A stretch of 60,000 nt of DNA from Symsagittifera roscoffensis. Lineage: Eukaryota; Xenacoelomorpha; Acoela; Convolutidae. The stretch covers positions 24,729,012 through 24,789,011 of the forward strand of contig NC_087066.1 in assembly GCF_963678635.1 (NCBI RefSeq), read 5' to 3'. A program made the translations under genes and the position numbers. Within the stretch, counting starts at the first letter, position 1. The number at the start of each line of letters is the position of its first letter. Below the pieces are notes generated by a model, which was not told where the DNA came from, did not search any database, and worked only from the letters and a program-made list of their open reading frames with translations. Positions 19,824 to 29,400 of the stretch are shown piece after piece.

Positions 19824-20231
19824 ATGGATTCATATTACCACAACCAAGCAAACCTACCACATTTCTCGGGGCATTATAGACAACGAGGCAGTGGCTTCGG
19901 TGCATTAGCCTTGGAAATAGGAAGAGTCGCACTTCCACTGGCTCGAAAATTTGTGATACCCGCGGCTAAAAAAATCGGAAAAGAACTACTTCTTCAGGCA
20001 GCTCCAGAACTGATAGAAGTTGCAACAAAAAGAAAAAGTCCTAAGCAGGCACTCAAAAGCACAGTTAGAAAAACAATCAAAAAGCAAGTAGGAGGAGGAA
20101 GTAGATCTCGGAAAAGTCATCCGAAAAGAACGATGGCGTATAAACGAAAAACGAGACGCGTCATTCCCAGAAAACGAACTGCACAGAGAAGTCGCTCCGA
20201 TTTCAATACAAGGGTTAAAAATGATTTCTAA
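19824..20231 (+). CDS. Basic core/minor virion protein (135 aa)
   Basis: I chose ATG 19824 over the weaker upstream TTG. The N-terminus has Gly, His and Tyr, then RGSGFGALALEIGRVALPLA, an amphipathic helix-forming segment. The rest is very rich in Lys and Arg (for example KRKTRRVIPRKRTAQRSR). This resembles Polinton and adenovirus small core or membrane-lytic precursor proteins (pX/pVI-like) that often sit just before the major capsid gene. It overlaps the capsid gene by 11 bases. Confidence 0.65.
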   Translation: MDSYYHNQANLPHFSGHYRQRGSGFGALALEIGRVALPLARKFVIPAAKKIGKELLLQAAPELIEVATKRKSPKQALKSTVRKTIKKQVGGGSRSRKSHPKRTMAYKRKTRRVIPRKRTAQRSRSDFNTRVKNDF

Positions 20232-21537
20232 TTTAATCCCGAGTGAAGCAACTCACAGCTCCTTGGACTTATTTGAGAAACCGCCTTTACTTGTCACTTT
20301 TGAAAATGCATTCACCCAAAAAATTGGACCTTCCTACTCTCCTGATGGTCCTATGCTCGAGTTTGAAGTACTCGGCGACAGAAATAATTTCATCGATCTT
20401 CAACGTACTCGTTTGGAAATAGTTGCACGAATTGTTCGAAGCAATGGAAACGTGCTTCGAACGCATGCTACAGAGGCGGCAAACAGAGATACGCCGTATT
20501 TTGTTAACAATCCTTTATCTTCATTATTTTCTGAGTGTACACTGTCTCTGAATGGTGAAAAAATATCAACTACCAATGCTAATTTTGCCCATAAAAGCTT
20601 TATTGAGACCGAGTTTTCATACGATAATGATGCTAAGAAAACATGGTTGGCTTGTCAAGGTTATTATTATGAAGAAAATCCATCAGCCATTGACGGTGCT
20701 GGAAGGAGAGCTGATGATGTTACGGAGCGTAAAGGTCTCGTTGCGGCCTCGAGCGAGCTGAAGCTATTTGGTAAAATTGCTTGCGACTTTTTGTCGTGTG
20801 ACAAGCATCTACTTAGCGGTGTGACAATAAGATTGTCTCTTAGACGTTCTCCTAATGATTTTGTTGTCATATCTGAAGATGCAGCTAAACACTACAAGGT
20901 CCAAATAATCGAAGCTAACCTCTATGTCAGAAAGATGACTGTGACTGACTATGTTCTCTCATCAATAGAAAAAACTTTGTTGAAGAACCCGGCAATTTAC
21001 AATTACATCGAAGTAGTACCAAAAACGTTTCTCGCAACTGCAGGAGTACAAAGCTGGCGACAAGAGGATGTTTTTGCAAAAGAACCTGTTCGAAGAATGA
21101 TAGTAGCAATGAGCATAAACGAAATATATTTGGGTACTAATAGAACAAACCCTTTTCATTACCAGAAATTTGGGTTGAATGAGATCATTGTGTACAGAAA
21201 CGGTCTACCCATTGCCGGAACTCCCATCTCAACATCAGACAATAAAAGAATTTATTACAATACGCTTGAGGCTCTTGATTTTGTTTTAAACACTAGTCAT
21301 GGAATCAGTCTCGCTAATTATGATAATCATTATATTATGGCTTTTGATCTCACGTCTACTCAGGAGGCTTCACACGATTTTATTCATCCTGAATTGACCA
21401 ATTGCACTATTTCGCTCGAACTCAAGTTTGACGCAGGTCTCGGTAATAACGTCGAGTTATTCTTTATGGGAGAGCGTGCATCAACAGTATATGTGCGTTC
21501 AGATAGAAAAATTACCAAAAACACTCTTATGACCTAA
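20221..21537 (+). CDS. Major capsid protein, double jelly-roll
   Basis: 438 residues with the conserved opening SSLDLFEKPP, then the EFEVLGDRNNFIDLQRTRLE segment typical of Polinton capsid proteins, NNPLSSLFSECTLSLNGEKI in the first jelly roll, and a C-terminal roll ending near ELKFDAGLGNNVELFFMGE. It builds the icosahedral shell. The frame is undamaged over its whole length, which indicates recent function. Only 7 bases separate it from the protease gene. Confidence 0.9.
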   Translation: MISNLIPSEATHSSLDLFEKPPLLVTFENAFTQKIGPSYSPDGPMLEFEVLGDRNNFIDLQRTRLEIVARIVRSNGNVLRTHATEAANRDTPYFVNNPLSSLFSECTLSLNGEKISTTNANFAHKSFIETEFSYDNDAKKTWLACQGYYYEENPSAIDGAGRRADDVTERKGLVAASSELKLFGKIACDFLSCDKHLLSGVTIRLSLRRSPNDFVVISEDAAKHYKVQIIEANLYVRKMTVTDYVLSSIEKTLLKNPAIYNYIEVVPKTFLATAGVQSWRQEDVFAKEPVRRMIVAMSINEIYLGTNRTNPFHYQKFGLNEIIVYRNGLPIAGTPISTSDNKRIYYNTLEALDFVLNTSHGISLANYDNHYIMAFDLTSTQEASHDFIHPELTNCTISLELKFDAGLGNNVELFFMGERASTVYVRSDRKITKNTLMT

Positions 21538-21544
21538 GATAGAC

Positions 21545-21982
21545 ATGGATAATCTTCAACTAGTAGAAATTATTAACCGTTGTAAACATTTGAAACATCG
21601 CTTTAGAGGTGTTTTTCCGGCAGATTTGCCATGCTCTTCAGTACTGAAAAACGATAATACATTCATGATTATGAATGCCTCACCATCAGATCAACCTGGA
21701 ACCCACTGGTTGCTTTTTGCTCAAGCTGGAGGACAGATATTCTTCGCAGATCCTCTAGGTAAACGATTATGTGATTATCCCCTCGTGTACAAGAATATGC
21801 GACGTACAATTCACGAGGGAAATCAGCTACTGTTGAAAAAACCAATACAATCAGCTGATTCAGTGCTATGCGGACTTTATTGTATTTATGTTGCTCATGT
21901 TATAATTACAAACAAATTTCCAATAGGTTTCAAACTTAATGATCATGATTTGATAATATTTGCCAAACATATGTTATTCTAA
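21545..21982 (+). CDS. Adenain-like maturation cysteine protease
   Basis: 145 residues with the full catalytic set in family order: His54 (GTHWLLF), Asp69 (FFADPLG), Gln102 (PIQSADS) and Cys109 (LCGLYC). It processes capsid and core precursors during particle maturation in adenoviruses, and presumably in Polintons. Length is close to, or slightly shorter than, relatives. It is the last gene of the plus-strand morphogenesis block; the next gene is convergent. Confidence 0.92.
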   Translation: MDNLQLVEIINRCKHLKHRFRGVFPADLPCSSVLKNDNTFMIMNASPSDQPGTHWLLFAQAGGQIFFADPLGKRLCDYPLVYKNMRRTIHEGNQLLLKKPIQSADSVLCGLYCIYVAHVIITNKFPIGFKLNDHDLIIFAKHMLF

Positions 21983-22080
21983 ATTAATTTATTGATGTTT
22001 TTGTAAAATTTATAAATTCGTTTTTTTTTTCAATTCATTCTTATTAACAACATAACTTTTTTTCTGCAAGTTTATGTGAA

Positions 22081-22194
22081 CCGCGAAAAGTTTCATATCA
22101 AGTCCTTTGAAATATTAAGGCATGGCCGTTTGGTTTAAGGGCCAATAGCTAACCCGGCGTTGCTCGTCGCTACGCTCCTCGGGAACGCCTCCCG
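22081..22194. repeat. Internal inverted repeat, arm 1 (GC-rich)
   Basis: Matches, inverted, 25649-25763 and the duplicate 33429-33543. The inner about 80 bases (from GAAATATTAAGG to the GGAACGCCTCCCG end) are almost identical between arms; the outer part is more diverged. It also holds a smaller self-complementary pair (GGCGTT/AACGCC). It lies between two convergent genes. Confidence 0.85.
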
Positions 22195-22246
22195 CTTGTG
22201 TAGTAACATTTTTTTTTGATATACAAGAGCGAAAGAAAACCAATAT

Positions 22247-22873
22247 TTAAAACTTGAATTTCTTCTCCATGATAAATTTCACAAACAAAGTGTTTGAATC
22301 AATTTCCATACAACCATACCCACTTAAAATTATGTCAATTATTTTAGAAAACTCAGCAGCGTTTTCACCATTCAGAATATTAGTAAAGCGTTCAATTGTT
22401 ACGTTAGTAATCAGGTCAGTTTGAGTTTGAACAGATTTAGTCTGCGAGCCGAAGCAAACTTGAGGCAATCGTCTGCGAACTGGAACACCACTAACATCTA
22501 AGTTGTTGATGGAGTTATAATTCACAGCTATTTTCAGTTTTTCCATCAGAGGGCCAGACAATTCATAGTTGGAGCAACCCAAAATTAAATATTTGAATGT
22601 AGAGAGAAGACAAGGAACAACGAAGGCTTTTGAAGTCATCTTGTTAAGTAAATCGGTAGACTCTTTCATAAATTCGACAAGCACATGATAATGTTTTTCG
22701 TTGTCAATCGAATGGTTGCAAAAATCTAATTTATTCGAATGGGAGGATACTGCAAAATTTGCTTTTGAAGCGAAGCCCAAAAAGTTGGGTTCATGATTCA
22801 AGATGAAAAATTTGTAATTTTTACGGAACTGTTTGAAATAATCAGGGGATTGCTCATACATTGCTTCAACCAT
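22247..22873 (-). CDS. Polinton hypothetical protein, minus strand (208 aa)
   Basis: A 208-residue frame on the opposite strand to most Polinton genes. It is soluble, with an aromatic-rich N-terminus (DYFKQFRKNYKFFILNH), a middle segment VVPCLLSTFKYLILGCSNYEL that could be buried, and a Thr/Gln-rich stretch (SVQTQTDL). No family is recognised. It lies 37 bases downstream of the PC4-like gene on the same strand, so the two probably share a transcript. Confidence 0.65.
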   Translation of the reverse strand: MVEAMYEQSPDYFKQFRKNYKFFILNHEPNFLGFASKANFAVSSHSNKLDFCNHSIDNEKHYHVLVEFMKESTDLLNKMTSKAFVVPCLLSTFKYLILGCSNYELSGPLMEKLKIAVNYNSINNLDVSGVPVRRRLPQVCFGSQTKSVQTQTDLITNVTIERFTNILNGENAAEFSKIIDIILSGYGCMEIDSNTLFVKFIMEKKFKF

Positions 22874-22910
22874 TGCTTTGAAGTTTCAATAGAATAACGA
22901 GTTGATAATG

Positions 22911-23270
22911 TTACACAACCCGACAGTTATCATCGTTTTCACTTTCGCATTCCTTTTCAGAGCATGAAGATTTTTTAGATTTGTTTCGCTTTTTTCTAAG
23001 TTTTTCAGTCACGTCGCAGTTTTTTGCTTTCGTCAACCTTTTAATTTTTGTGTAATTGTCCGCCAAGGACTCGAATTCACCAGTTGACAAAGTTATTCTT
23101 TGTCGATACTTGAAAGTTCCCTCTTCGTCTTTTTTGTACAATTTGATAGTTATGTAAGTACTGGTCTGTGCGAATGTTTTTGCACCGACTCTAACTAAAC
23201 GTTTATCATTCGAAGATATATCCCTAAAATCATCGAAATATTCTACATCCGTGTCAAGAGAAGCGTACAT
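22911..23270 (-). CDS. Putative PC4-like ssDNA-binding protein, minus-strand copy (119 aa)
   Basis: Residues 25-75 run RLVRVGAKTFAQTSTYITIK, an acidic turn, then YRQRITLSTGEFESLADNYTKI. This is the PC4-type pattern: strands with basic residues, an I-x-L-(S/T)-x-x-E motif and a helix. A Lys/Ser/Glu-rich tail follows. It resembles the plus-strand protein at 15326-15667 in design, so the element may carry two paralogues. The likely role is binding displaced single strands or coactivating transcription; this is inferred. Confidence 0.5.
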   Translation of the reverse strand: MYASLDTDVEYFDDFRDISSNDKRLVRVGAKTFAQTSTYITIKLYKKDEEGTFKYRQRITLSTGEFESLADNYTKIKRLTKAKNCDVTEKLRKKRNKSKKSSCSEKECESENDDNCRVV

Positions 23271-23897
23271 TATAAATGAATAACAACCAACTGGTTTTTA
23301 GTGTGGAACGTTGAAGAATGACTGATCACAGTATACGAGACAGATCATGCGCTCCCAAAGTAAAAATTTAGGTGATAAAGTTTACGAGCGCCCTAAGCCA
23401 TAATGATAAGACTTAATCACCAAGGATATAATTTCTTTAAAGATAAACCTCTTTTTATATGGGTATTTAGTTACTTTTTCCCCCGGCTATACTCTAAAAA
23501 TCTTCTAAGTGTTATTTATTGTGACGGTTATTTTAATGACTGTTATGAATCATGGTAATGAATTTCTAACAGCATAACAATGATTGTCTGGCAAACTATC
23601 ATGAAAACTTGATTTTGAGTGCTTTCGCCCGTAGCCACTATAATAAAGCTGTCACATAAATCTAAAAAATCGGGTTTTCACATTCATTCTTAACATGACC
23701 TCAGGCGTCATGCTTAAAAGAATGAATAAAATTTGATAGCCTCGCCTAAAAAGTTATTAGCTTTGACCTAATTGAACTATGCCACCCCTTTCCTGATCTC
23801 ATTCTCATTAATAAACTTTTCATACTTTTCATTCTCTCAATTTCATTTCGGTAGTTCAGTCATTTCATTTTAACAAAACTTTAAACCTCTTCAAGTC
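23271..23897. promoter_or_regulatory. Divergent intergenic region
   Basis: 627 bp between the minus-strand PC4-like gene and the plus-strand gene at 23898, so it must hold promoters in both directions. The duplication junction sequence CCCCTTTCC begins at 23785, inside this region. Hence the second copy keeps only the last about 113 bp of this promoter region. No certain TATA box was chosen. Confidence 0.45.
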
Positions 23898-24542
23898 ATG
23901 ACTAGTCCTTTACAAATAATCTCAGTGTCTGATCGAGAAAGAACAATTATCTACCAAACATACACGAGAGAGTCGATTGCAGTCATCCATCAACAGAAAG
24001 AGAGAGTCTCTCCGTCTACAGCAAGTCCGTTCAATGACTTGGCTCCCCGAAAAAACGACGAGAATCAAAACGAGGAGTGGACTACAAAAAGTCATATCAT
24101 GCTACCGAACTACCTCCTCGATCACATCGATCTACTTAGACAGAATCGAAAACGAATGTACGAGAGTTGCACTATTCACGAGAGCTATCCGGCATTAGAA
24201 AAGACGGAGATAAACGACACAACCTCGCTCGAGCAGTCTCCAAGAAAAATTCTCTTCGCGTATGACTGCGAGTCAATGCCGTTGTATGAAAATCAGGAGG
24301 GATGTATTCGTGACTAAGCAGAGCGCGAAGCGTACTGGGATATTCCGACAGCAATGTCTCCCGAGTCGTTTGTTAGGGGAGCAGTTTCAACTCCAGAACA
24401 ATCAACTTCCTATTCGGATGCTCGGGTTTCATCTAGTGCGGAGACAATTGATCTAGTCACCCCAGATCTCCTTCAAGGCACACCTCCAAATGCAGCTTGC
24501 TATGCGCCAAAAAAGAGAAAACTACAGTTTCGAGGTTTCTAA
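23898..24542 (+). CDS. Polinton hypothetical protein with NLS-like tail, one in-frame TAA (copy 1)
   Basis: The frame from ATG 23898 gives 139 residues to a TAA at 24315-24317 and then continues in the same frame for 74 more codons to 24542. The downstream part ends in APKKRKLQFRGF, an SV40-type nuclear localisation motif. The protein is Ser/Thr/Glu-rich and largely disordered in appearance, with a central LLDHIDLLRQNRKRMYE helix. No family is recognised. The stop is present in both copies, so it predates the duplication. It may be a nonsense mutation, or the gene may really end there; recoding is possible but unproven. Confidence 0.5.
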
Positions 24543-24789
24543 TAACTTAAACAAAAAACTTTCCTTTGTTTCAAATATTATTCCAAGGTTTTATATTTTC
24601 ATTTTTGTTTGATTTGACTTCTAAGCTGTTTTAACATTACTGTGTGTATATTTTTTGTCTCAGTTTTTATTTTGCTTAATAGATCAATTAAAGTTTGCCC
24701 CGTAAAGTTTTCAGCAAAATCTTAGAGAAAAACTAGAAAAAAAAATCACAAGTCGAGAATAATTTTACGCTAAAATTGTTGTTTGAGAA

Positions 24790-24982
24790 AGAATGAGAGA
24801 GAGAGAGAGAGAGATAAATACACTTGCTCAGTAGTGAACCCCATTTGGAATATCCTTTTCGGGATATTGCTTTCTTTTCAAAAGAAAGATAAATATGGAA
24901 GGGTCCAACATTTTCTTGTTGGTAGTCCAACCATATTTATTTGGCTTTTTTATCAAACACTCTCTGTCCTCTCTCTCATCAT
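24790..24982. repeat. Nested hairpin cluster with GA/CT arms (copy 1)
   Basis: The outer arms are (GA)n at 24792-24813 and CTCTCT..CTCTCTCTCAT at 24960-24979. Inside are three further inverted repeats: AATATCC/GGATATT (24849-24868), CTTTCTTTT/AAAAGAAAG (24870-24888), and AAATATGG/CCATATTT (24891-24938), which encloses CCAACA/TGTTGG. It is conserved in copy 2 at 32570-32762. Confidence 0.6.
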
Positions 24983-25648
24983 ACTTTGTGCCCGGTGGGG
25001 TTAGCCAGGTCTTACGCAAAGTAACAGAGAGTGTTTTAAGCCATAAATCTGCATTATATTACAATCATATACATGTTTTGGGTGTAAAACGGACAATTTT
25101 TTGGTAAAAATGTGAAAAAAAAAAATTTATGTTTTTTTTTTTCGAAAAATGAACATGACCCTTAACCCTGCTCAGAAATTCATGGCAAATTGATTGAGGG
25201 TAGTTTCAATGGATTTGGAGAGAAAAAAAATTTTTCCCAATTTTTTTTTCAATATTTTCACAAAAATCAGATTTTCTCAAAAAATCACAACTTTTTAAGG
25301 GTCTACTCTCATTGATTGGGCTATAATTGTTTTTTTTTAATTTCTGCGCTTGTCCTAATTACGTATCAGATAGCTCCTAAAAATTTCAAACCACATTCAC
25401 TTGAGTTTAAAACGAGAACGAAAAAATCAAGCTAAAAATGAAGGAAAAAAGAAGTTAAAAAATTATGTTTTTTAAATTTTGAACACGACCAGTAGAACTG
25501 TGCTCGAGGTCCCACAAAACTTACTGGTTTTTTTGTTGATAGATTTAAAAGACACTTTTTTGAACATTATTTTTCCTTTTTTCACAACATAAAAAGTTTG
25601 AGGTTTTCCTTTATTTTGAAAAAAAAAATTTCACTTGAAATTACAGAA

Positions 25649-25763
25649 CGGGAGGCGTTCCCGAGGAGCGTAGCGACGAGCAACGCCGGGTTAGCTATTG
25701 CCCCTTAAACCAAACGGCCATGCCTTAATATTTCGAAAGACATGATATGAAATGTTTCACGGG
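25649..25763. repeat. Internal inverted repeat, arm 2 (copy 1)
   Basis: Reverse complement of 22081-22194. Together the arms enclose about 3.45 kb holding both minus-strand genes and the NLS-tail gene. Confidence 0.85.
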
Positions 25764-26454
25764 ACAGTGAATGACATGAAGGAAACTTTGATTCCGATAT
25801 CTTTTACACATTCAAATGACAATCTATGCTTATCATGCATCGGTAACTATCAAGGTATCAAATTTGCAAAATTTTCATTTTTTAAGTTTACTATTTTATT
25901 TCAACTTAATTAGTTAGTTGAGCGCTTTACTTTCTGAATACTTTTATCTCATGTTTCTACTTTTTATTATACCTATTTACGCAAACCAAGAAGTGGGCTT
26001 GAAATCATTAGGAAATTACTGTTTCACGGTTAAAATTAGTCAGAAAAAGTTTTAGGCTCTATCTGAATCATTCTAAGCTTTAAATTTTGTAATTTAGTGC
26101 TGAAATGTTAATTGAAAGTCTAAACCAGTCCCCTAAAAATTGCCAAAACTTTATCGCTAACCCTTAAAATTAACTGCAAAAGTTTGAGGCTGTAAATGAA
26201 TCAGTTTTTAGTATACAAAACCCCTGCACTTGAGCAAAGTGAGGAGACATATAGAGCTTAAAGCTAGAATAAACCCTGTTTTTGGAAAGGAAAGTACTTA
26301 TTACCGAGACGGCGAAGTATAACTCTCGTTAATGGCTTCTACTTGCCCTTACCCGCAAAGTTTTTTGGTGCTAGTCACTTCTCGCTTTTGCTTTTTCATA
26401 ACCAGTTCTACTTCTTGATATTTTCCTGAATTACTTCAGTAACTTCAACAAACA

Positions 26455-29400
26455 ATGCCGAACTCTACTTCTATCGCGACACCTGTTCCTTGCCAGCAGT
26501 GCGGAAAAATACTGAGCTCTAAAAGGAACTTGAGAAGACATGAGCAAAAAGTTCACAAGATCCTTCCTCCCCCTCCTCCTCAAACTGTTTGCGATGAGTG
26601 TCTCGAGTCATTCGAGAGTTTGTCGGAAGCCCGAGAGCACGTCGAGCTGGTACATGACATGACTTCGAATAGTCATTGTATCTATTGCCATACAATATTT
26701 CTCACCGCGGAAAGCTATGGACAACACTTGCTGAAGAAGCACGCATTGCCAGTTTGGGACGGCATTGAGACGACGTCTTCCGCTGCCCCAACGGAAAGCG
26801 CGTTCAGAGGCAAATTGCGTCGATACGATCTCAAAGTTGGTGAAAAAGAAATGGATTTGCTTCAAGTCATGATGCAAAACAAGGAGGAAATAGATGCTCT
26901 TATACTGGAAAGGGTCAAAGAGGGTCCGAACAAGGTGCAATTCCACGTGGAAGTGGGAATGATCAAAATTCCCACTGTGCAAGACGGGGACAGTGGAAAC
27001 TTCGAAAGGACCATGCTGTTTCTGAACACTAAGACATTGACAGTGTACTTCGAGGGAATAGCTGGGGTTCAATTCTTGGAACTGATTGAACATATGGTCA
27101 ACCAAGTCAATTCATTCTCTTCTCATGGTAGCGGATGGATTATTGACAGAATTGAAAAATTGCAAATCAGTTTCGCGGCCTTCTCACCAATAAGAGCAGG
27201 ATCCTACCTCGAGCTACCTGATGCACTCAGCGCAGCATCTACTCTGCTCACAAATATCAACACTAAAGATGATGACCGTTGCTTTCTCTACTGCTTTGTT
27301 GCCGCATATCACAATGTGAATGAGCCGGCCCTCTACCCCACATCTAGACGGTGGCTGGAGAAAAACAAAGTCTCAACCTACAATCTCGACAAAGAAGGAA
27401 TTGTGAAAATCAATGGGGAATACGAAATGCCAATGGGTCTGATGGATATGGACAGATTTGAAAAGTTGAACAATTGTCAAATCAACGTCTTCCGGTAAGC
27501 AAATTCTAATTGCCTTCTAAAAATTTTAAAATTCCTTCAATAATGTTCTTCACCTATTCAAACACCCTTTTTATTTCATTCCAAACCTAGGTATAAAAAT
27601 TATTTTTCTGTTCAGGTACAACGATGGCGAATTGTTGCCCATAAGAGTATCGAGCAGATTCACTACTAGCCTGATCGTGGACTTGTTGCTGCTGACAGAT
27701 GGATCAAAATATCACTATGTGTTGATAAGTGATCTCCAGAAACTGGTCGAGTACGTGCGGCACAAAGTGCACCGATTTCAATCTGAGATTTGTCGCAAAT
27801 GTTTCCACACATGCGCTTCATTCGAAACTCTGAGAAGACATCAAGAACTGTGCTACCAAGACGGAGATGTCGTCATAACAATGCCCAAGCCGGGAAAAGA
27901 TGACCAGAAGTTCAAAAACTTAACAGCTCGTTGGTACGTACCCAGAGTAATCTACTTTGATTTGGAGTCACTGCTCTTACCAGTATACCGACCGCAACCT
28001 GATCCGCGAAAATCTAGCACGCAAACAATTGAAATCCATCAACCGTGCGGCTACGCGTTAGCAGTAATCGAATTTGGGAAAAAAGACCTGTTAAAGTTTG
28101 AGCTTAAAAGAGGACCGAATGTGATGGAAGAGCTAATTAGCTCCCTTGAATCGTTAGCGAGACAAATTTACGTAGAAAAAAGGAAATATTACACTTTTAC
28201 TGGTATAACAGACCAGGAACGGGAAGATGCTACAATTTGTTGGATATGCGAGAATGACTTTTCCGACAATGATCGAGTGGTACTTGATCATTGCCATTAC
28301 ACCAACAAGTTTCTGGGTTGGGCACACAATGAGTGTAACGTTAATAGAAAAACAACAAATTACATTCCAGTGGTAGCTCATAATTTGTCAAATTATGATT
28401 TACACTTTATAATCAAAGCGCTGGCAAAAAGCGGTTCGGAAAACACTTTTTCCGTAATACCCGCATCTGAAGAAAAATATATATCCTTGACAATCTCAGT
28501 CTACATAAAAACGTACACGGACAAAAACGGAAAAATCAAAAAACTCTACGAAAATCTGAGATTCATCGATTCGTATAGGTTCATGCTAGCATCGTTGGCA
28601 AAACTTGTCGATAATTTGCCCAACAAAAAGTTTTTCTGCTGGAGAACTACTTTGAAAAACTCGGCCACTCACGTGAAAAAGTCAGTCTGTTGAAACAGAA
28701 AGGGCATTACCCCTACTCATACTTCAACCCATTCGAAAAATTCCGAGAAACTCGCCTTCCCCCACGAGCAATGTGGAAAAATAGTCTAACAGGAGGGGAT
28801 GTGAGTGTTTCAAGAAGCGAGTACAATCATGCCCTTAAAGTTTTCACCGAACTGAAGTGTGGCTCACTTGGTGATTACCACGACTTGTACTTGACTACAG
28901 ATGTGCTATTGCTTGCTTCCGTTTTCGAAGCGTTTCGTGAAGTTTGCTATCAAACATACGGGCTGGATTGCGCCTGTTACTTCACGGCAAGTAACCTTTC
29001 CGGGGACGCCTTTCTAAAAGTTTGTAAGCCCGAACTGAAACTCTTAACGGACCGTGAACATCTAGACCTTGTGCAGCGAATGATACGAGGAGGCATGTCG
29101 TCGGTTTACGCGCGCCGATTTTACAAAGCAAACAATAAATACCTCGACGATTTTTCGCCCTCAGAACCATCAAGCTACATCCTCAATATTGATGCAAACA
29201 ATTTGTACGGGGGGATAATGAAACACTGCCCTTTGCCCTTAAACGATTTTTCAATAGTTGAAAAAAGTCTGGCAGACATACTGCTCACCAGCGAAACCTC
29301 AGAGTGGGGTTATATAGTTGAAGTCAATTTAACTATACCCGAAGAGCTTCACGACTTCTTTGCTGATTACCCCCTTGCCCTCTCTCGTGAAGTAGTGGAC

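Larger units (their letters stand above)
24543..26454 (+). other. Long non-coding region before polB (copy 1)
   Basis: 1.9 kb without a supported gene. It holds a cluster of hairpins with a GA-repeat (24790-24982), a stretch of A- and T-runs, the second arm of the internal inverted repeat (25649-25763), and presumably the polB promoter and 5' untranslated region. The same content recurs at 32323-34234. Confidence 0.6.

Noticed and set aside
22126-22194. tRNA-like A-box (TGGTTTAAGGG) in the GC-rich inverted repeat
   Set aside because: No B-box and no cloverleaf; the match is short and not enough for a tRNA or SINE.
26608-27105. 165-codon minus-strand frame (also 34388-34885)
   Set aside because: Lies entirely antisense to polB exon 1, whose sense frame has clear motifs.
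28615-28645. Programmed -1 frameshift site in polB
   Set aside because: The local sequence does not form a canonical X-XXY-YYZ heptamer, and a homopolymer indel explains the shift more simply.
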